A stretch of DNA of 64,000 bases from Diploptera punctata (Eukaryota > Arthropoda > Insecta > Blattodea > Blaberidae), in contig JASPKZ010005705.1 in the NCBI GenBank assembly GCA_030220185.1, positions 1,723,501 through 1,787,500 on the forward strand. Direction: 5' to 3'. Of this stretch, positions 42,498-54,871 are shown in pieces. The position numbers were made by a program, and so were the translations under genes. Every line of letters begins with the position of its first letter. Positions within the stretch are counted from its first letter, which is position 1. The notes under the pieces were generated by a model that saw only the letters and a program-made list of their open reading frames with translations, was not told where the DNA came from and did not search any database.

Positions 42498-43037
42498 CGC
42501 TATGTCCCATTCAAACCTCCCACATTTTAATTAATCATAACTCTCAAAGTATGCGGAGTTATGAAATGAGGTTGGTATTAAAAGAAAGAGAAACTCAAAG
42601 AATGTTTGTTTTCATTGTTGCAGTTAATTCATCTGTCGCATGTTGGACAATGATGACATAAAACAACATGGCAACTCCTCAGCAATGAGCACAAATTTTT
42701 CTGGTATGCAGAGACGAAGTCAATAATTACAGTGCAAATAAATTTCCGGAGAGAATATGGAGGAAATGCACCTGATGGGAAGACCATTAAGGCATGGCTT
42801 GAGAAGTTTCTGGTGACTGAAAGCGTTAAAAAAGAATTAGGAGGTGCTCGTACACTTGTTTCAGAAGAAAATATTGAAGAAATTAGAGCAGGATTTGAGA
42901 GAAGTCCAGAAAAATCAGTGTGTGGTAATGAAAATTCTTTGAGTGTCTTTCGTTTAATACCGGCCTCATTTCATAACTCCACACACTCTGTTAGTTACAA
43001 TTAATTAAAATGTGGGAGGTTTAAATGGGACACTCTG
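42498..43037 (+). mobile_element. short mariner-like element, 540 bp, TA target
   Basis: About 100-bp inverted repeats: left cgctatgtcccattcaaacc then tcccacattttaattaatca; right is the mirror image ending taaatgggacactctg. TA lies on both sides (42496-42497, 43038-43039). It holds only an N-terminal transposase region. Confidence 0.8.
42690..42940 (+). pseudogene. mariner-like transposase N-terminal HTH region
   Basis: One frame reads VQINFRREYGGNAPDGKTIK, AWLEKFLVTESVKKELGGAR and TLVSEENIEEIRAGFERSPE then KSV. This is the DUF4817-type helix-turn-helix (FxREYGRxAP, TIxxWxxKFxxTGSV, VSEENIExIRxxFxxSPxKSxR). It then runs into the right inverted repeat, so the DDE domain has been deleted. Confidence 0.7.
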
Positions 43038-43472
43038 TATTATATGGATGCGAAACATGAACTCTTACTTTAAGGGAGGAAAGGAGATTACGAGTATTTG
43101 AGAATAAAGCTCTTAGGATTTTTTTGGACCAAAGAGAGATGAACAACAGGCGAATGGAGAAGATTACATAACAGTGAGCTATAGAGTATACATAGGAAGC
43201 CAGATATAATAAGAACAGTTAAGTCTCGTAGACTGCGATGGGCAGGACTTGTGGTACGAATGGGGAATGAAAGAGGGGATGTAAGCTTCTTGTAGTAAAA
43301 CGCCCAGTTGGTAGGCCAAGAATTCGGTCAGAGAATAACATTAACCATGATTTGAGATTATACAGGGGATGATTGGAAAACATTAGCTCAGGATAGGGAT
43401 ATATGGGAAAGCTTATGTTCGCGCGGCCATGAACCTACGGATTCAATAGTGCCAGTGAGTTAGTTATCACTC

Positions 43473-43575
43473 TTTCATTCCTCATACATGTCACAAATCC
43501 TGCCCATCAAGTTTATGAGACTTAACTGTTCTTATTACATCCGGTTTTCCATGAAGATCATGGAAGATTAGTCCT
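43473..43575 (-). mobile_element. RTE-like LINE internal fragment
   Basis: cctgcccatcaagtttatga then gacttaactgttcttattac, and ccatgaagatcatgga, match the RWAGHVxRM to RKPDIIRTVKS region on the minus strand. Confidence 0.6.
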
Positions 43576-43811
43576 GTGTTCGCTTGTTTGTTATCAGGTT
43601 TCTGTGATAAATTGGCTACACTGTTTGAGAGGGATGACATGCATGTTTATATTGCAAATATGGTTATTTTAGGTTATCTTGAGCTCAATTTCTCACTTCA
43701 TTTTAAGGCATTTCTCACCTTTTTGGAAAAAATATTAACATATAGGCATATATATTTTTTTTTCTCTCGTGTAAATATTCACATACTGCTGCAAACAATA
43801 AATTGTGTCAA

Positions 43812-43962
43812 CATTAATAAAATTCATGATAAAGTTTCGTTTAGGTATTATTCAAAATTAAAATATAAAATTATTAAATATTTACCTAAAAGGTCCGTCT
43901 CCTCAATTTAAAGATTATTAATTATCTATAGTGCTTTCGGGACTAGTCTCATAATCTTTTCT
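43812..43962 (-). mobile_element. Penelope-like end fragment
   Basis: The minus strand gives gattatgagactagtcccga then aagcactatag, aattgaggagacggaccttt, a ttttatattttaatttt run and aacgaaactttatcatgaat. It is the same order as the right end at 41.13-41.29 kb. Confidence 0.55.
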
Positions 43963-45540
43963 TCCTCTCTTGTTTTATTTATGTAGATAGCATGGTGGTA
44001 TAGAATCTCCCTACTAAATTTTAATACCCTTAATATTACATATATTGATAAATTTTCATGTACCCAATATTATTAAATAAATACGTAGGCATAAAAGTCA
44101 TATTATTTAGACTAGGCCTGTTATGGAAATTATGAAGCAAGAATATTCAAGTATTCGAGGCATCGATCGCCAAAGTACTATATACGATAATCTATTTCTT
44201 TGTATTATCGATGCAATAGAAACTACACAGTCGAGAAATGGATAGTACAATTTTGGCAACGAACTCAAATTTATACCTCTATGCATCTTACAATAAGTGA
44301 ATATCGCCTTCAAAATGGCCGTCTCACGACCTCAAACAATAAATTTTCTTTCAATATGTTTTTTTTCATAGCTTAATGTTACACTGCCTGGCTATAGCAT
44401 GAAATCCCATAAAAGCTAGGCTTCTTCTTTCTTCTTCTTCTTCATGTTTTCAAGATTAGAATTTTCGCTGTTGCGGTTGTTAACAATTCCATAATATTTT
44501 CAGGAGAGGTTAGTTGTTTTTTTTTGACACAATATAACTGAAACAGAGATATCTGCCCGGGGCTTTGATCAAATTCTAACCCATATTCACTTAGAGATCC
44601 ACTCAAACTCCTTTTAAATGTGTAACTAGTATTTCATGGAGACAGAGTTCGTTTAGTTACTTTCATTTAACGACTCAACAGGGAACAGTACCTCAATATA
44701 GGACAAATACTTGTCTCTGGTTGGGAAATCACAATATGTCCATTATATAGAAGAGTATCAGAATAGTTGAAATACAAACTTTAAGGTGCAATAGACAACA
44801 GATGGTCTGCTGTAGTCATATGCATGAGCACTTCGGTTTTCCTGTACATATACTATTATGGTTGTTATACTGCGATGTTTAACTATTTAACCACGGCATT
44901 CTTTTCTTTTCTTTCCAAAAAGTTGCTACAAGGGCAAGTTCGTTTGTACAAAAACTACAATGGAAACCATGAGTCCAGCTATGGTAGTAAAAATATTGGC
45001 AGATTTCATCGGCCTATCAGAGGCAACGGCAAGCTAAGTTGATCTTTGAAATTTGATCACATAAAGAAGAAAATGTTTGAGGAGGACATAATTGTGGAAG
45101 GGGTGCATACACTCATTATCGACTGACAGTGACGAGGACACAGGCTTGCACACGTTTTGTCTCGACTAAACCGACGCAATGTGTATAGTCGAGTTTCTAT
45201 TTTATTGTTGTTTAGATTAATTTCTGTTTCATTCCTCATCCATTGCACCAAAACTATTATTTCTTGTGTACTTTCAAATGGCGTCTAAGGCGTTGCACAC
45301 GTTATGACAACTGTTCCCTCAGATCATGTAGATATTGTCACAAAGGATGGCAGGATTCCTTTACGTTATTTCAGCGTAAATGAGCACACTGATGCTGTTT
45401 AAAATCTCACTTATACTTTATACAAACTACAACAATTACTCCTCATTCAAACTAGCAATTCAATTGAATGGTTCCAAAATAGTCCGCCAGCAGAACTATT
45501 GAAAATATATTTAATACCCTTCATTTTCTCATATGACTTT
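43963..45540. other. unassigned AT-rich DNA
   Basis: About 1.6 kb without a recognisable element or gene. Several 60-72 codon frames here have no supporting features. Confidence 0.3.
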
Positions 45541-45541
45541 A

Positions 45542-46491
45542 TCTAATATATAAAAATGAATGTTAGTTTGTTTGTATGCTTCTTTGTTTGTACTTTATGC
45601 GCGGCCATACCGTTGATCCGATTGCGATGGGATTTTTTTGCAAAATGTTCAGGAGATTCCCGGGATGAACATAGGCTATATGAGAGTTGAGATATTCAAC
45701 TCCTACGCCCTTAAAACCCCTTTGTAGTGAAAAATGTGAAAAAGTCCCTTTTTAACCTTAAATGGCTTACGCTGCCTAAATCATAACAAAGACACAAAAT
45801 TAATGTACACAGAATTGAATATCTCAAACAACTCTACAAAAAAGTCCGCGACAGCATATGTTTATCTTTTACAGATAACACACAATAGCCATTTTTGTCT
45901 TTCATTGATGCCAAGGAGATCGGGATAAGTAGATTCCCGATAGTCATGGGTTTTTTTTGAAAAATGTTTAGGATTTTCCCGGGAAGGTTATAAGAGAGTT
46001 TTAATGCCTAATCCCTTCACCGTCTGTAGTAAAAGGCGTGAAAAAAATCGCTTTTTGTAAGCTTAAATGGCTTACGCTGCCTAAACCATAACAAATACAC
46101 GTAAGTATTGTACACAGAATTAAATATCTAAAAAAAAACTCTACATAAAAGTCCGCGACAGCATCTGTTTATCTTTCAAGGATAACTCACAATGACCATT
46201 TTTGTCTTTCATTGATGCCAAGAAGATAGGTTTAAGTAGATTCCCGGGCAAGCATAGCAGCGCACGGCGGGTATTCTTTTATGGATAACTGAACGAAGTT
46301 TGTCTTTCAGCTCATTTATGCCTAGTAGATCGAGATGCATAGATTCCCTGGCAACGCCGGGTAATCAGGACAGGATATCTAAAAATAATAACGATATAAA
46401 TTTATATTTATTTTTCCTCTTACTTATTCGACTAAATGCAAAAACACATCATTTATTTAGGTGTAGCAGCGCACGCCGGGTATTAGCTAGT
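45542..46491 (+). mobile_element. Helitron-like non-autonomous element, copy 5
   Basis: Start tctaatatataaaaatgaat; end gcgcacgccgggtattagct then agt. The early module (ggcttacgctgcctaaatca to ggagatcgggataagtagat) is present twice, and the ctcatttatgcc module once. This is the best preserved pair of ends in the window. Confidence 0.75.
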
Positions 46492-46495
46492 TTCT

Positions 46496-47104
46496 TATAT
46501 TTTATACTACTACTACTAATAACCTCTCTTGGCTCCGTCTTACTGACAGACGTAAATTGCACTCTCTTTCACTTATTTTCAAGCTTCTGAATTCCTACAT
46601 TCCTACTTACATGGCGTCCAGATTTGAGAAGTTATCCTCCTACCACAATATTGACACTAGGTCACAAGATAGCAGTCTGCTAACAATTCCTCTTCATAGC
46701 ACTTCTCCTATTCTACTTCCTTCACAGTAGCCTCTGCCCTCTCCTGGAATCTCCTTCCTCAAGATATCAGGGGTTGCCGCACACTTGGCACCTATAAGTC
46801 ACGCTTATACAGTTACATGTTGTCTAATAATTAATTTTTCTCTATTTATTTAATTTTATACTATGTCATTAATCTTTTCCTCGTTTTTTTATATATCTTG
46901 TACATATTATATATTTAATTCGTTAAATTTAGATTAAATCAAAATACATTATAAATATTAATTGTATTGTATTCATAACTTGTAATCGTTTATATATATA
47001 TATATATTGTAATTTAGATTTAAGACTTTTCTTTTGTATTTTTTAAACCTGGTTGAGTGGTAGACAAGGCCTTAAGGCCTTAACTCTGCCAGGTAAAATA
47101 AAGC
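46496..47104 (+). mobile_element. CR1/L2-type LINE 3' end
   Basis: After the Helitron-like end, codons in shifting frames give RFEKLSSYHNIDTRSQ, SSLLTIPLHST and SALSWNSLPQDIRGCRTL, close to the protein at 319-732. The AT-rich UTR and terminus ttaactctgccaggtaaaat aaagc follow, then (tta)n. Confidence 0.75.
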
Positions 47105-47162
<58 letters not shown>

Positions 47163-47189
47163 AATAATAGTAATAATAATAATAATAAA
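47105..47189. repeat. (TTA)n/(AAT)n microsatellite at a LINE end
   Basis: tta run switching to aat units after 47160. Confidence 0.95.
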
Positions 47190-47763
47190 GTACTTGCAAC
47201 TGAAGAGGTAACACTACGAGAGAGGGAGAGGGAGAGTCAGACAGAAAGAGAGAGAGCGACAAAAAGAGAGTGAGATATATTAAGTTGGTTAAAAAGTAAC
47301 ATAGAAAAATGTAAAATTGTTATTAATTTACTTCTAACAAGGCTATGTCATCAGATAATTAATCAAGGTTGCGGTGCTCTTTATATCGAGTGGCAGGTGA
47401 TAGTGTTTAGATTTTTCAGTCATTATTACGCAACAACCTCTTTAAACGGCATTGTTTGTCAAGATTCTTCTATTCAGTGCGGTCAAGTGTCCTCGATCTA
47501 CGAGAGAGGTCTCTGGTATGGGGGGGGGAATAGATGAATGTCGGCTTGCGCAACAATAGAGGACGCTTTCCTTTTCAGCACAAGAAATGCTCTCATAGAG
47601 CGCGCTGTCTTCATATTATTAATAACGATTTTTACTCACAACTCTATTTAACACTGACTCCAACATTTATCACATTTAAAAAATAACAAGGTCTTAAATT
47701 TTACACATTAAAAAGCTTTAAATCTTTGTTTTGAGAAAATGTTTTTTTTTATTTCTAGACATA

Positions 47764-47872
47764 TAATTAGATATATGTTGTAAACTCAGTTACGAAAACT
47801 CGAGTTAAGGTTGAATTATGTTTAGATATGTTGTAAATCAGGTTACGAAAACTGAAATTAAATCTGAATTAT
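47764..47872 (+). repeat. two-copy tandem duplication, about 54 bp
   Basis: agatatatgttgtaaactca / gttacgaaaactcgagttaa and agatatgttgtaaatcaggt / tacgaaaactgaaattaaat are adjacent diverged copies. Confidence 0.75.
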
Positions 47873-47876
47873 TATC

Positions 47877-48360
<484 letters not shown>

Positions 48361-48630
48361 ATTATTATGGATATTATTATTATTATTGTTATTGTTATTT
48401 TTGTTATTGTTATTTTTGTTATTAATATTATTGTTATTTTATTGTTACTTTTATTGTTATTGTTATTATTTTTATTGTTATTATGATTATTGTTATAATT
48501 ATTATTACAATTGTTATAATTGTTATCTGTATTATTGTTATAATTATTATAATTGTTATTTGTATTATTATTGTTATAATTATTATCATTATTATTAACA
48601 TTATTATTATCATCATTATAATAATAGGTA
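48361..48630. repeat. (TTA)n/(TTG)n compound microsatellite
   Basis: Irregular tta, ttg and taa units; all frames here are low complexity. Confidence 0.92.
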
Positions 48631-48855
48631 TTATTGCAGCCAATGGCCATGTAGAAAGAACTGTTTTCATGTCTTACAAAAGTCTGTTATCGATGTTGCT
48701 ATGTTTTTTTTTTACACTGTAATAGGTGAAATCGGTCGCAGTGCGACCCACATAGTTTGCACTTGCACTTTTCTTCTGGGGTTATGGCGCTCTCACTGTT
48801 GTGCATATCCTGTGGTGGAAACCATGGACTGCGACTCTCGTCACGGTGTGTATTA

Positions 48856-49020
<165 letters not shown>

Positions 49021-49910
49021 TCGTAAATATATTTACGAAAATTAAATTTGACTATTTAACTCATGCCCCAAATGGGAGTCAATGACCAATCACGTTTCAA
49101 TGATTTCTGTTTTACAACCAATCAGAGTCGTGTTTCACGAAATATTTATCAGTGTTATAATTACCATATATTAAACAAAGCTCCTCCTTTTTAATATTCT
49201 GAACAGGTCTGACCGTTATTTTGCAGTGACTGAGCCTATAAGAAATACGGCTACCAGATTGTATATATAGTGCATACATGTCAACATTTGTAGCAATTTA
49301 TTATACCACCAAAAAAGAAACCACTGTTTGACTTTCTTAAATGTATTTTTTCCCAGGTAATAATCCAGAAAAATATAATTGTAATATTTACATCATACGA
49401 CATCAGAAATGAATTAATATACAGATTGATGTTTCATTTTTTTCTCCACTAGAGAGCATTCTTACAATATTGCGTTCCTTTGGCAATAAATAGTATGATC
49501 TGGTTGCAGTGATAAACAAAAGAAACAGTAGAAGCGTACCTATCGTTTCTCATTTGTTTTCAAACATCGCCGTTTGCATTAAATATATAAATATTTTGAA
49601 ATAACTACAGTTAAATAATGATTTGTGAGTAAACAGCTTAATTTTATTCGTTAAATAGTCCTAACAAATGCCACTCTTGATTTCCAAATTCTCTAGATAA
49701 ATTCACTCCTCACTTCGTGAGTCGTGAATTTATCGATAATTTGGAAATCACTCGTGGCATTACTTATGATAACTATGTTTCTCGTGTGTGTGCGTTTTTT
49801 TTCTATCAATGGCAGTAACAAATTCAGCCGGTCTTGTATCCTGTGAGATCACATGATACAGATTATTTATTTATTCGACTATTGGAGAGAGATGATTAAC
49901 ATAGTATGGA
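49021..49910. other. unassigned DNA
   Basis: It contains an imperfect inverted pair near 49685-49750 (tttccaaattctctagataa / attatcgata..atttggaaat around ttcacgactcac). Nothing else is recognised. Confidence 0.35.
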
Positions 49911-50115
49911 CAATCTCAAGAAGATGGTGTCTGATAGAATCCCTAAGAAGATCTGGAATTTAAAATAGATAGGATAAGAAGAAAGGAAAACCTAAAGAAG
50001 ATTGGAATGATGGTGTGAGAACTGGGACTTTACAGATGATGGATGATGTTCAAGACCGCTACAACTGGAGAAGACGAATTTCTTGAGGATGACGGAAAAC
50101 CACTGTAAATTCCGA
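49911..50115 (+). mobile_element. LINE ORF2 C-terminal fragment (family G)
   Basis: gtgtctgatagaatccctaa, ggaaaacctaaagaagattg and aaaaccactgtaaattc correspond to the minus-strand fragments at 15.8 and 21.1 kb. Confidence 0.5.
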
Positions 50116-50335
50116 ATTTTAAAAAATTATTCATTCACTTATCAATGTATTTAGTTATTCCTTTTTTATTGTTGTTTACTTTATTAATTATTCATTTTAT
50201 GCTTTCATTCATACATCCATTATTTAATTTAATCACTCAGGTACTTGTTAAATTATTATATAAAAGTAGTAGTCCACATGAGGAAAGACATTTCTCATGT
50301 AATTAAAAAATTACTCTCTCTCTCTATCTTCGGGT

Positions 50336-50925
50336 TTTTACAGCTGCTGCCGTCTTCCCGTGCCAAGCCTCCAAAGCCTACGGTCTTGGGCATCTTCGAT
50401 GCTTAGCCCTCTAGCTTGCATTACTGTCTTCATGTTTTCCTTCCATGTTAACCTTGGTCTCCCTCTTTTATTCTTTCTGTTCGGATGCCATTCATATAGT
50501 TGCTTTGGCCATCGCTCATCTTCCATTCTTAAGACATGTCCTAACCACTTTAATTCCTTCTCCACAATTCTTTCAATTATGCTTTCTTCTGCTTCCATTA
50601 TGTTTCTAATTTCCTTATTTGTGGCATGTTCTAATCTAGACTTTCTGGCACTTCTCCGTAAATAATCCATTTCTAGAGCTATTAGTCTATTCTTGTAGTA
50701 CTTATTGATTGTCCATACCTCACTTCCATACATTGCAACAGATTCCACCAATGTTTTACCAATATATTTTTTTGTGTCTTTCCAAATATGATTATCCCAC
50801 CATATGGAATTTAACGATGATATTATTTTGCTACTCAATTCAATTCTATGTTTTATGTTCCCTTTGCCTATACCTTCAATGTTATCCATAATTATTCCCA
50901 AATATTTAGTTTGTTTCACTTATTA
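50336..50925 (-). mobile_element. RTE-like LINE ORF2 C-terminal part (family C)
   Basis: An open minus-strand reading of almost 200 codons with the LINE end at about 50336, followed by agatagagagagagag on the 3' side. A plus-strand relative lies at 16.34-16.70 kb. The reverse transcriptase domain is missing upstream. Confidence 0.75.
50338..50919 (-). pseudogene. LINE ORF2 C-terminal frame, 193 codons
   Basis: Starting inside the protein: KQTKYLGIIMDNIEGIGKGN (the KYLGxxxD segment after the reverse transcriptase), VESVAMYGSEVWTINKYYKN, LIALEMDYLRRSARKSRLEH, ELKWLGHVLRMEDERWPKQL and NKRGRPRLTWKENMKTVMQA. The layout YGSExW, DYLRR, GHVLRM, RGRPxxTW is the standard RTE-like tail. The frame is uninterrupted, so this is a fairly young copy, but it cannot work without the upstream domains. 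Confidence 0.75.
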
Positions 50926-51034
50926 AAAAATTACAATTTATGCAAAGGTAGCATAATCATTAGTCTTTTAATTGAAGGCTGGATGAAAGGTGGGACGAAA
51001 TTAATGGTTTTATTTTAATAAATAATTGAATTTA

Positions 51035-51400
51035 AATAGAAGTTTGGACAATGACACAACAACATGTCAACAGAATGATTTCAGTTGAAATGGATTTTTG
51101 GAGAAGAGCTGCCGAAAATCTCGACTGGTAAAAGTAAGAAATATAGGAATTAGAAAATGGATGAATGCAGAAAGAAATATAATGGATGAGATTGAACACA
51201 GAAGGCTAAAATGGTATGGACACGAATGCAGGATAGAAGACTAACAAAGACCGTGTATACATGAAAAATTGAATGAAGGAACAGAAAAGGAAGACCAAGA
51301 ACAACCTGGAAGAACAACTTTCAACATTCTATGAGGAAATTTGGTGTAACAGACGAAGACACAGAGGACAGAGAACGATTGGAAAACTTTAATTAAGAGA
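51035..51400 (+). mobile_element. LINE ORF2 C-terminal fragment (family D)
   Basis: Frames include VEMDFWRRAA, NIMDEIEHRRLKWYGHE, then RKRKTKNNLEEQL. The DFWRR, RRLxWYGH and GRxRKT order fits the RTE-like tail. Minus-strand relatives are at 12.43 and 33.48 kb. Confidence 0.55.
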
Positions 51401-51526
51401 AATTTGTGATTATTTGTTGCAAACTGATAGTATATAAGTCCGTAGTTATATTTATTTATTTATTTTTAATTCATGTTAATTACTAAGATTGGTTCGAGAA
51501 AACTCTCAATGTTGAAGAAAATTCTC

Positions 51527-51552
51527 AAAATAAATAAATAAATAAATAAATG
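51527..51552. repeat. (AAAT)n microsatellite
   Basis: aaataaataaataaataaat run; an inverted (ttta)n lies at about 51448-51468. Confidence 0.9.
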
Positions 51553-51599
51553 AATATAATTATTAAGTAAAAACGCTGAAATGGTTTTGTGGAACGCGA

Positions 51600-51795
51600 A
51601 TCGCTTTATACAGTAAGTAGCAGCTCCAGGTTGAGAAAACCAGCTGTAACGGCTGGGGAACACAAAATGTTCACATGTCACTCATGTACTATGGATTATG
51701 TTCCATCTCTTTAAATAGCACATATGCTTGTGTGGTCAGCAGCTGTCTGGTGGGTCAAGGGCCTACTAGGACTGTCGCAATATGGGATTTCTTGT
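51600..51795 (+). repeat. dispersed repeat shared with 39.96-40.18 kb
   Basis: Matching blocks at both ends with a diverged middle; class unknown. Confidence 0.45.
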
Positions 51796-52153
51796 TTAAA
51801 TAACGAAGATGAAAGCCAATCACATCAACAGGAGGCCTTGTGATGTAATCATTCAGGGAAGGACGAGGTGGGGAGAACGAGGAAAACACTAAAACTATGT
51901 TATTCCCATGCTACTGCATTAATACTATTAGCGATAGTAGCTCTTTTACCTAGTCCGCACTGCCTGGAGAGTTGGTACTTTCCATTACACAACTATTAAG
52001 ATCATTGAAGTAGATCATTCTAATTGGGGAAAAAATGTAAATTTATTACACAACATATCCGAAGAGACAAAGCTGATTAAAGTGATTGACAATGACAAAC
52101 ATACATAGCAGGAAGTGAATTTTATGGTTAGTGTGTCACAATACCTAAATCCA

Positions 52154-52578
52154 ACAAGGGAACTGTCAACCATTGCATGCCGAAACCTAACTTTAAATTT
52201 CTCCCAGAGATGTGTTATGATGTACCAAGTTCATGATAGAAAAATATCTGCCATTTTTAACTGCAAGGCGCAGAAATCGAAGCGAGAATCTAGTAACGGC
52301 AACCCGCTGTGCTTAGCAGTTTGGATGTCCCTGCTAGACTTAGAGAGGTGTGGATTGAGGTAGGTGCGGCGCGGACAGCAAATAGTGAGGGCTATCCAAT
52401 TCAAGAGAGGAGTTATATTACTTCCTTGTAGTTTAAATGAGAGATTTGGCGCTGGATTTTAGTGTCTTGCAGTTAAAAATGGCACGTATTTTTTGACACG
52501 TACTTGGTACATCACAACGCTTTCCTGGGAGAAATTTCAAGATAGGTTTTGGCATGCAATGGTTGACAGTTCCCTTGT
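52154..52578. mobile_element. long-TIR element (M2), copy 4
   Basis: Best preserved ends: acaagggaactgtcaaccat then tgcatgccgaaacctaac at the left, and the inverted match to gacagttcccttgt at the right. The centre is inverted relative to copies 1-3 (gcggcgcggacagcaaatag), which only reflects insertion orientation. Confidence 0.8.
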
Positions 52579-52610
52579 TAGATATAGGCTAGTTCCTTTA
52601 ACCGCTCTAA

Positions 52611-52930
52611 AAAAGTATATATATTTTTATTTCAATGTCACCACGTTTTCATTTCGACATTCTGGTATTCTTTCATAGCATGGCGTTATTTAACCCACTT
52701 CTGAGGTTGGTGTGCCATGGCATGTGGAGTTACAATAACACCCCCCGATGATATCTTAATAGGTGATTATGAGTAATGATGAGCCAGGAGAAGAGGCCTT
52801 ATTATTCCCGAATTAATGAATGCGTGTAGTATTATGATAAGGATGGTCAGATGATTTTCGGGGACCGTTTGGGCCTTAAAGTTTCCTGACATTTGTCTTA
52901 CAGGTGAGGAAAACCCCCGAAAAAAACATC
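52611..52930 (-). mobile_element. tRNA-derived SINE (type B, tail 2), head missing
   Basis: The minus strand has the body (ggggttttcctcacctgtaa, ccaaacggtccccgaaaatc), then tail 2 (ctcctggctcatcattactc, tatcatcggggggtgttatt, cagaatgtcgaaatgaaaac). Confidence 0.7.
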
Positions 52931-53049
52931 AAAACGCATTTAGGAATTGTGTTTCCGATTTAGAGAATGTATTCCGCTTTATATGATTTAAATTTGATAT
53001 TTTAATACCATAATTTGTTCTTCCTTATACAGTATAATAAATAATAGTT

Positions 53050-53500
53050 TAAAAAAACAAAAATAACACGCTTTATTATAAAACCGAACTAAAAAATGGA
53101 AAATAATTTTAGTTTCCAACACGCTTGGGATAAAATTAAAGTGGCCAACAAAAAATCATCTCCAACACATCTAGAATAAAACTAGAGTCATCTACAAAAA
53201 TAAATAATTTTACTGTCAAAAGCAGGGGGGGTGCTTTTTATGGTTTTTAAGTTTTCTTCTTAGAGACTTTAACCAATATCTGTTTGTTATCAAATATATG
53301 AGGCGATATAGAGCACCCCACGCTTTTCATGATAAATTATTTTTTTGTAGATAACTCTAGTTTTATTCTAGATGTGTTTGAGATCATTTTTTTTTTTTTG
53401 TTAACCACTTTAATTTTATCCCAGGCGTGTTGAAATTAAATTATTTTTCATTTTTTAGTTCGGTTTTCTAATAAAGCGTGTTGTTTTAGTTTTTTAACTT
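53050..53500. repeat. long imperfect hairpin (foldback), arms about 190 bp
   Basis: The left arm (53050-53237) and right arm (53312-53500) are inverted copies. Both contain aacacgctttatta, aaaaccgaactaaaaaatg, gggataaaattaaagtgg, acacatctagaataaaacta then gagt(c/t)atctacaaa, and an aaaagc..gggg(t)gctt end. The loop is about 75 bp. No ORF and no second copy were seen. Confidence 0.8.
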
Positions 53501-53587
53501 TTTTTTCTTTGGTTTTCTAAAAATGTAAATATCTTTAAATTCGATACTATTGTAGTATGAGCTAAAAGTAATTCTCTTCTAAAAAAT

Positions 53588-53676
53588 CTCCTGGCCGGAT
53601 TTGAACTAGCGACGTATGGATTACTAAAATTATATACCACTACAGTCCACCACTCTACCAACTGAGCTACCACAAC
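53588..53676 (-). tRNA. tRNA-Tyr-like pseudogene with intron-like insert
   Basis: The minus strand reads TAGCTCAGTTGGTAGAGT (A box, D arm), anticodon stem GTGGA/TCCAT, loop CTGTAG (anticodon GTA), and an 18-nt insert after TGTAG where tRNA-Tyr introns lie. It continues with GCTAGTTCAAATCC (B box). The acceptor stem does not pair (GTTGTGG against CAGGAGA) and the T stem has a mismatch. Probably a pseudogene or SINE head. Confidence 0.6.
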
Positions 53677-54157
53677 GATAGACTACAAAGTCGATACGTC
53701 CGCAACCTATTATACCGGTCTTTATTTTTTTGATGTCCTGATGATCCTGGATAGGATCTTAGAAAAAAAATGAAATTATTGTATTATCATTGGTCCTTTA
53801 AAAGTATAGAAAGTTTCAAGTCGATCCAATGTTCTTAAGTTGGTGAAAATCGTGTTGAAATATTCCGTTACATAGATAGATACAGGTCAAGTAAATATAA
53901 AGCGTGTAAAAAGCGTTCATTTTTCTTCTCCATCATTGTACTTTCACTTCTCACCTTATAGCTGGCCTACATTTGCATACCCCGCGTAGTCCGGGTCTTA
54001 CAGTGACATGACCTGTCGGGAGAGGATTTTAAACTTTAGATCACACACAAATTTGTTTTGGCTACACAATAAATGGAATGTCTTAATTCAGGACCTGCTC
54101 CCAGAGAACAGAATATTACGACGAATCACACATTCACAGTAAACATGGCAAATAGTA

Positions 54158-54232
54158 TAATGATGATTATGATGGCCAGAAGATATTTGGGAAGAGTTTG
54201 AGTCTTAAATTTTCTGATATTCACACAAGTCC
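54158..54232 (-). mobile_element. tRNA-derived SINE (type B) body fragment
   Basis: tgatgattatgatggccaga then agatatttgggaagagtttg; 75 bp of the type B body. Confidence 0.5.
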
Positions 54233-54526
54233 TCACAAACCATGGAACATTCCAACAGTACCTACATAGAATTGGAAAAGCAGCTTCGCTGAAGTGCCCA
54301 TGCTCAGAAGACAACCAAACATCTATACATTACTTCACTGCAAGATACAAGAAACAGACTAGTGCATACAATGCCACGAACAATCCAGTCCATAAATGAA
54401 ATATTCAAGACACTGGAATAAACATAAATTAGTGGATTAAAATGAATAATTGCAGAGCAATAACTCAATCACTGTATAATAAAGGACCAATTTTCCATAT
54501 TTGACAAATAACGTTTGTAGACTAAA

Positions 54527-54871
54527 TTGAAGATGTATAAAGCATCAGGTTCGGATGAGATACCAGCAGAACTGATAAAATCAGGGGGAGAAAAATTGAT
54601 GGACAAGATATGCTGGTTGCTTAGTATGATTTGGGAAAAAGAAGCTCTTCCAGATGAATGGAAGGAATCAATTATAGTACCAATTTATAAGAAAGGAGAT
54701 AAAACTGATTGCAACAACTACAGGGGCATCTCATTACTTTCAACTTCATACAAAATTCTAACAAATATATTAGTAAGCAGACTTACTCCCTATATTGATG
54801 ACATTCTAGGAGATCATCAATGTGCATTTAGAAGAAACAGGTCTACAACAGATCAGATTTTTAGTATATGA
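54527..54871 (+). pseudogene. LINE reverse transcriptase, part 1 (RT boxes 1-3)
   Basis: KASGSDEIPAELIKSGGEKL is the (K)A(P/S)GxDxIPxE box. EWKESIIVPIYKKGDKTDCN and NYRGISLLSTSYKILTNILV are the KKGDxxxCxNYRGISLL box, and DHQCAFRRNRSTTDQIF is the QxGFRxxRSTxDQIF box. The frame ends at a TGA (about 54869) where relatives would have Arg (CGA), a single C to T change. It reopens directly and leads to QILEKKWEYNGTVHQLYVDF and KKAYDS, the (F/V)DFxKAYDS catalytic box, at about 54885-54950. Confidence 0.85.

Larger units (their letters stand above)
42466..43470 (+). mobile_element. RTE-like LINE interrupted by a mariner-like element
   Basis: cctattattctcccagttata before 42498 and tattatatggatgcgaaaca after 43037 join into the LINE sequence cagttatattatatgggtgc seen at 24.27 and 55.58 kb. 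The remainder runs to the LINE 3' end (cctacggattcaatagtgcc). Many indels are present. Confidence 0.8.

Noticed and set aside
50360..50891. Plus-strand frames at 50.4-50.9 kb
   Set aside because: Antisense of the LINE ORF2 tail.
53588..53676. Functional tRNA-Tyr gene
   Set aside because: The acceptor stem does not pair and the T stem has a mismatch; kept only as a pseudogene.
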